NCBI GenBank assembly: GCA_031548675.1
Contig: JAVBQU010000239.1
Span: 1-12,197 of the forward strand
Origin: JAVBQU01 sp031548675
Lineage (GTDB): Bacteria > Bacteroidota > Bacteroidia > Bacteroidales > P3
Reading direction: 5' to 3'
DNA length: 12,197 nt
The translations under genes were made by a program, and so were the position numbers. The notes under the pieces were generated by a model, which saw only the letters and a program-made list of their open reading frames with translations, was not told the origin of the DNA and did no database searches. Below are positions 8,610-12,197 of the stretch, piece by piece. The first letter of the stretch is position 1. The number at the start of each line of letters is the position of its first letter.

Positions 8610-8677
8610 ATTCTGAATTATAGAAAATAGCTCAGATTCCATTTTATTGCGTTATTGGAACTTGTTTTGCATGAAAT

Positions 8678-10457
8678 TTATTGTTTGATAATTTTAAAGA
8701 TTTCTTTGCTATCTTGATTTTGAATAGTAACAAAATAAATTCCCTTTGGATATGATTCAATATTAAGTTCTGTTTTATCTTGCACGATATTCTGAGTATG
8801 TAATAATCTTCCATCTACTCCATGTATCAACAGTTGGGTTTGCTTCTGGATATTTATAATATCCACCCAAAAAGTTCCTATATTGGGATTGGGGTAAATG
8901 GAAATGTGATTGTTTTGAATAGTATATAGACTATCTATATATTCAGCATTACTTATGTTTAAATCAAGGTCAGGTGTAACAATCATTAGAGATTTATTTT
9001 GAGGACATAAGGCACAGGGTGTTATTCTTGCAGTAAAATTGCTACCTGCTTGAGCATGGAAGCCCGGCTGTAGAATAATTTCTTTATGGGCTTCATATAT
9101 GCCGGTTTTTCCTGATGGAATAGTCCGCCACTTAGCAGATGTGTTAATGGATGCACTTACTAATTTCTGATATGTGCTAGGGACAATTGTATAAGCTATA
9201 TCATCGAAAAGAGGTCTCAGCAACATGTCAAATTTCCTATATTGATCATCTATATAAAATGCATTATCGCATACATTAGGAGGTGTGCCATCAGGATAAA
9301 TATAAAATATTGCTCCTTGTCCTGAATTGTAATTTTCATTGTCTGGTGTTAGATCATCAAGACTATACCAAAGATCATTATAACTTCCAGCCCATCCCCA
9401 ATTAAAATGAAAGGTGTTATCATCTTTATAACCATCACAAACAAAGGCATGACCCTCACCCCTATAATATACAGGCCATCCATTATTGATGTTGTTTTTG
9501 ATCCTCCCTATCCATGTGTTATCATTATGCCAAGCCCGTCTTTGATAATCGGCATTATAATGCATAGAAAAATTATTAATGAAAGCATCTCGAGCATCGG
9601 GACTCTTTGCACTGGAGCTACACTCTTCGTCACTACAGTACTTCATATCTACGGATGCCCCACAGTCTTTGATTAACAGTGCAATGGCATTACGTTCTCT
9701 ATCATAGTTAGGTCTGCCGATATTCAATTTATCTACCATATTGCACCAATCGTAAAAGTTAGGCAACAGCCTATAACTTGGATATCTCCAGTATTTTAAT
9801 ATTTGTGCCATAGCTACAGCTACACAACCAGCAGGACATCTTTGGGAGGTGCACCCACAATTAGAACTTGTAGATGTTATATAGTAATTATAGGCATTGC
9901 AATCCTCCCCATCATTAGAATATCTTTGTCCCCATTCTGTCGTTAGTAAAGGTCCATAAGTAGCTGTAGTGGTACTTTTGAGCTGTAGTTGTTGATTATT
10001 TAGTAAGCTATTCCAATCATTGCGGTATGGAGAATTGGTAATCAAAGTATCTTTATCAGGTAAAGATAAAGCATAAGAGATAATACTTTGGCGTTCACTG
10101 AGCATAAATAACAATCCATCTGGAATATCTTTTTTTGCATTGCCAATGGTTTCTCTTTTTCCGGATAGATTATAGCCGATAACAGGGCGACAGGCTTTGG
10201 ATGCTGAAAGCAAAATGCTATTACCGTTTTTATATACCACTTCGTATATAACAGTTTTTTCTTTTTGTTTAATTTCGTAAATGGTATCTATTTCATTTGC
10301 AGTAAGGATTTTTGTGTTATTGGTTTGCATAGTGAGGTAATTTGATGCTACTTTTCGAATTTCATCTTTTGAAACTGCTTGCTGCCCTTGAGTTGGATTT
10401 TTTTCCAAACAAAATACTAATGGAGAGAAGAATTGAAATACATATTTTCTTTATCAT
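8678..10457 (-). CDS. C10-family (streptopain-like) cysteine protease with T9SS type A sorting tail; apparent frameshift after signal peptide
   Basis: This is a secreted cysteine protease zymogen. The long frame (down to 8678) contains a propeptide-like region, then a peptidase C10 domain with catalytic Cys in CPAGCVAVAMAQILKYW (Cys 195, counting from the TTG at 10408) and catalytic His in GHAFVCDGY (His 320), plus NWGWAG at 336-341 as in SpeB. A PGFHAQAGSNF motif at 448-458 follows, and the last 75 residues (ISIYPNPNIGTF onward) are a Por-secretion-tail T9SS signal. That frame lacks a signal peptide and has only a TTG start. The neighbouring frame has ATG at 10457 and encodes MIKKICISILLSISILFG, a clear Sec signal, joining at a run of seven A (bases 10404-10398). 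Six A would give one continuous protein of about 592 residues. The ATG overlaps the upstream lipoprotein stop (ATGA), supporting it as the true start. Sequencing error, slippage or gene decay are all possible. Confidence 0.85.
10362..10457 (-). other. Signal-peptide reading frame of the C10 protease, read without frameshift
   Basis: Starting at ATG 10457, the frame encodes two lysines, a long hydrophobic core (ICISILLSISILF) and Gly, then passes through the A7 run and stops at TGA (10364-10362) after 31 codons. Alone it would be a useless short peptide; with a one-base adjustment in the A run it becomes the export signal of the protease. Confidence 0.75.
10398..10404 (-). repeat. Homopolymer run of seven A (coding strand) at the frame junction
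   Basis: The coding strand reads GG-AAAAAAA-TCC. Changing the count by minus one or plus two joins the signal-peptide frame to the protease frame. Such runs are prone to sequencing error, replication slippage and RNA polymerase slippage. Confidence 0.8.
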
Positions 10458-10969
10458 TGTTCTTTGGGTTTAAAGATTATTTGGGTACTATTTTCGATAG
10501 TCAGGCGTACATTGGAAGCGTGAATTGTTGGTCCTTCACAGCCGTTATCCATTTCTCCGTCTATACAACTATAAGATGGTATGCCTGTTATATAGCAAGT
10601 AAATGAAGCAGCTGAATCGGCTATTTTTTGCATAATTGTATCGTTATTGAGAGGTAAGATAATAGCAATACATTTTCGTGTCCTATTAATATCGGCATAT
10701 AGGTATGGATCGTTTTCGCCACCATACCATCCTACTACTTTTAATGTTTTGCCTTGATAAGTATTGTCAACGCTGGTTTGGCAAAATTGATCTTTTAAAT
10801 CATCAATAGTAGCTGCTTCATTATATTCAGTACGCGAAATAGATTGAGAATTACTCTTTTTAAAGGGATTCGAAGAACTTTCGTCACATCCTTGATGATT
10901 ACATGAATATAAAAATGCACAAAGGATTAAAAATAGCCAGAATGTTATTTTTTTTTCAATTGCTTTCAT
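10454..10969 (-). CDS. Cysteine-rich lipoprotein of unknown function upstream of the C10 protease
   Basis: The protein has 171 residues with a lipoprotein signal peptide: KK at 6-7, hydrophobic ITFWLFLILCAFLYS, and lipobox Cys 23 (FLYSC). The mature part has six further cysteines (28, 63, 100, 125, 135, 144), suggesting disulfides. Residues about 70-160 (GKTLKVVGWYGG, LYADINRTRKCIAIILP, FTCYITGI, IHASNVRLTIE) alternate like a small beta-barrel, perhaps OB-like; I do not recognise the family securely. No clear surface-export signal follows the Cys. It starts 11 bases after the fibre-like gene, with a purine-rich AGGGTAGG ahead of its ATG, and its TGA overlaps the protease ATG. By position it could be an inhibitor, chaperone or anchor for the protease, as inhibitors sit beside C10 proteases in Bacteroides fragilis and streptococci; that is inference. 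Confidence 0.8.
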   Translation of the reverse strand: MKAIEKKITFWLFLILCAFLYSCNHQGCDESSSNPFKKSNSQSISRTEYNEAATIDDLKDQFCQTSVDNTYQGKTLKVVGWYGGENDPYLYADINRTRKCIAIILPLNNDTIMQKIADSAASFTCYITGIPSYSCIDGEMDNGCEGPTIHASNVRLTIENSTQIIFKPKEQ

Positions 10970-10980
10970 ATACCTACCCT

Positions 10981-11820
10981 TTATTTATTTCTTAACTCCT
11001 TATTCTCTTTTTCCAAAACCTCTACTTTTTTATTCAATTCAATCATATAAAGGGTAAGTTCTTCTACTTTACGAAGAAGGATTTCATCCATTTCTCCTAT
11101 TTTGTAACCATTGGTTTTAAATTCTTCAGCAGAAGGGATATTGGGAAGATGTTTATTATTTTTAATAAAAGATTCTACTGTGTGCAAAGATTTTAAATCA
11201 TAATCATCTTCAAAAACGTAATCTGCATCTGGAACATCGGCAATAACCTTTACTTCTTCGCAGATAATACCGCCATTTACAGCCAATTTATAGCCCATGT
11301 TTTTATAATCGCCTGCATTATATGTAGTGCTGAAGCCAACGCCTACACTGCCATTACCAAATAATATCAACGAACTTATCCAATTTTTATCTGCCCTGAA
11401 ATTGAGATTATCTTTATAATCAAAATAAGCGTGGACACTAGAATTTTGTATATTTAAACGTGCAGTACCCTCATTTACAGAAGATGGTCCAAATATAATA
11501 CTTTTAGAGTAAGGAATTTGAATAGCTGCTGATGAACCTGTATTATTAAATACTGTTGGTTGAGTACTATTGAAAATAAAACGGCTTGCTTTAAATGATA
11601 GTTGATCGTCATATTCAAATTCGCCAATTTTTACATAATCACCATCCCCAAAGTTTAATACACAACGAGCTCTTGATGTTGCATCCCATGCTGAACCTAT
11701 ACGTAAATTACCCTCGTGCGTCAAGGGGGAGGTTAGTTGAAGAGTAGAACTAGGGATATATTGAGCTTTTGTTGAAAAAACAATGCTCATAATAAGGCAA
11801 ACAAAGATAATTTTTTTCAT
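10981..11820 (-). CDS. Secreted fibre-like protein with C-terminal coiled coil
   Basis: The protein has 279 residues. The signal peptide is residues 1-19 (MKKIIFVCLIM..., cleavage near TKA/Q). A Gly/Ser/Asn-rich, beta-strand-like body follows (about 25-176). Then comes a module frequent in Bacteroidetes proteins labelled 'tail fiber domain': YKLAVNGGI at 177-185, ADYVFEDDYDL at 199-209, NKHLPNIPSAEEF at 222-234 and GEMDEILLRKVEELTLYMIELNKK, ending in a heptad-like coiled coil at about 245-279. This resembles trimeric phage-fibre ends in design, but I see no phage genes nearby. No T9SS sorting domain is present, so it may stay in the periplasm, be surface-attached otherwise, or form trimers. 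It is the first gene of the three-gene operon with the lipoprotein and the C10 protease. Function is unknown. Confidence 0.8.
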   Translation of the reverse strand: MKKIIFVCLIMSIVFSTKAQYIPSSTLQLTSPLTHEGNLRIGSAWDATSRARCVLNFGDGDYVKIGEFEYDDQLSFKASRFIFNSTQPTVFNNTGSSAAIQIPYSKSIIFGPSSVNEGTARLNIQNSSVHAYFDYKDNLNFRADKNWISSLILFGNGSVGVGFSTTYNAGDYKNMGYKLAVNGGIICEEVKVIADVPDADYVFEDDYDLKSLHTVESFIKNNKHLPNIPSAEEFKTNGYKIGEMDEILLRKVEELTLYMIELNKKVEVLEKENKELRNK

Positions 11821-11852
11821 AATGTAGAAGTTTTAATTAATAAATATTTCTA

Positions 11853-11883
11853 CAAAGGAATAAATTAATTTAAAAATATGCAA
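11853..11883 (-). promoter_or_regulatory. Candidate Bacteroidetes-type promoter for the fibre-lipoprotein-protease operon
   Basis: On the minus strand TTG (11883-11881) is followed after 20 bases by TTCCTTTG (11860-11853), matching the TTG / TAnnTTTG pattern except one base. The predicted leader before the ATG at 11820 is about 30 bases. The gene upstream ends only 20 bases before this element. Confidence 0.45.
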
Positions 11884-11902
11884 GTATAATTATCTTCTGT
11901 AT

Positions 11903-12197
11903 TTAATATATATCTGAATCTTTAGATAATTTCTTATCGTATTTTCGGGCTAAAATATAATACCAAATGGTAGAACCAATCATAAAAAAAGTTCCAACGA
12001 GAGAGAAAAGTAAAATAGATAATTGAAAATTTTTATAATATACACCAATGTATAAAGAAGCGGCACGGGCGATAAAATAAACTAAGCTTATATAAAGAGC
12101 AATATGCTGCTTATTGAACAAGGCAGGGATAAAATCTATAGGCATTGCAAGTAAAATGCAGAATATCCATGGAAGAATAAGCCTAAAATAGATATGG
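11903..12197 (-). CDS. Small integral membrane protein, partial (N-terminus beyond window)
   Basis: The frame is open to the window edge, so the ATG at 12145 is probably internal: the codons before it encode a continuous hydrophobic stretch (RLILPWIFCILLA) running into MPIDFIPALF. About 98 residues are visible, with three membrane segments: the edge one, IALYISLVYFIARAASLYIGV, and LSILLFSLVGTFFMIGSTIWYYIL. They are followed by a short charged tail (ARKYDKKLSKDSD). I recognise no family. It is followed by the candidate promoter of the next operon, so it is likely the end of a separate transcript. Confidence 0.65.
   Translation of the reverse strand, partial: HIYFRLILPWIFCILLAMPIDFIPALFNKQHIALYISLVYFIARAASLYIGVYYKNFQLSILLFSLVGTFFMIGSTIWYYILARKYDKKLSKDSDIY

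Larger units (their letters stand above)
8365..8677. other. Intergenic region, 313 bases, between two minus-strand genes
   Basis: It holds a candidate promoter for the glycosyltransferase (8384-8414) at its left end and an 18-bp inverted repeat (8555-8609) behind the protease gene. I see no coding potential, tRNA or other structure in the rest, which is very AT-rich. Confidence 0.7.

Noticed and set aside
9407..9676. Plus-strand 89-codon frame inside the C10 protease gene
   Set aside because: It lies opposite the catalytic domain, which has clear motifs on the minus strand; its product has no recognisable features.
10406..10408. TTG as the true start of the C10 protease
   Set aside because: It would give a T9SS cargo without a signal peptide, while the ATG at 10457 in the neighbouring frame gives a proper signal and overlaps the upstream stop codon.
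10981..11820. Prophage remnant suggested by the fibre-like protein
   Set aside because: No other phage genes are present, and this module is common in ordinary Bacteroidetes secreted proteins.

Overview
The window looks like a piece of a Bacteroidetes (Bacteroidota) chromosome, probably near the order Bacteroidales. It is AT-rich, and start codons mostly lack Shine-Dalgarno sequences. Two proteins end in type IX secretion (T9SS) sorting domains: one gliding-motility-associated CHU_C type and one 'YPNP' Por-secretion-tail type. Two promoter candidates resemble the Bacteroidetes TTG / TAnnTTTG pattern. No tRNA, rRNA, CRISPR array, transposase or phage gene is visible.

Left part, plus strand (1-7200). 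The window opens inside purB (adenylosuccinate lyase, C-terminal 168 residues). A 608-residue MsbA-like ABC exporter follows 14 bases later. After a 192-base gap comes a 1049-residue secreted protein with an IgGFc-binding-like N-terminal region, Ig-like repeats, a PKD domain and a CHU_C sorting domain. Its stop codon overlaps by one base the start of a LolD-like ABC ATPase. A 17-bp perfect palindrome separates lolD from an RlmB/TrmH-type rRNA 2'-O-methyltransferase.

Middle, minus strand (7308-8414). A polyprenol-phosphate-mannose-synthase-like glycosyltransferase is followed 19 bases downstream by a DUF721/DciA-like small protein. The pair converges on rlmB and has its own candidate promoter.

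Right part, minus strand (8555-11883). This is a compact, apparently self-contained operon: candidate promoter, secreted fibre-like protein with a C-terminal coiled coil, cysteine-rich lipoprotein, then a C10 (streptopain-family) cysteine protease with a T9SS tail, and an 18-bp stem-loop behind it. The protease is the most notable object. Its Sec signal peptide is encoded in a different frame from the rest of the protein, and the two frames meet at a run of seven A. The signal-peptide start codon overlaps the lipoprotein stop codon (ATGA), which supports it as the true start. The frame break could be a sequencing error, a phase-variable slippage tract, transcriptional slippage or a decaying gene.

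The right edge carries the C-terminal part of a small integral membrane protein that runs out of the window.
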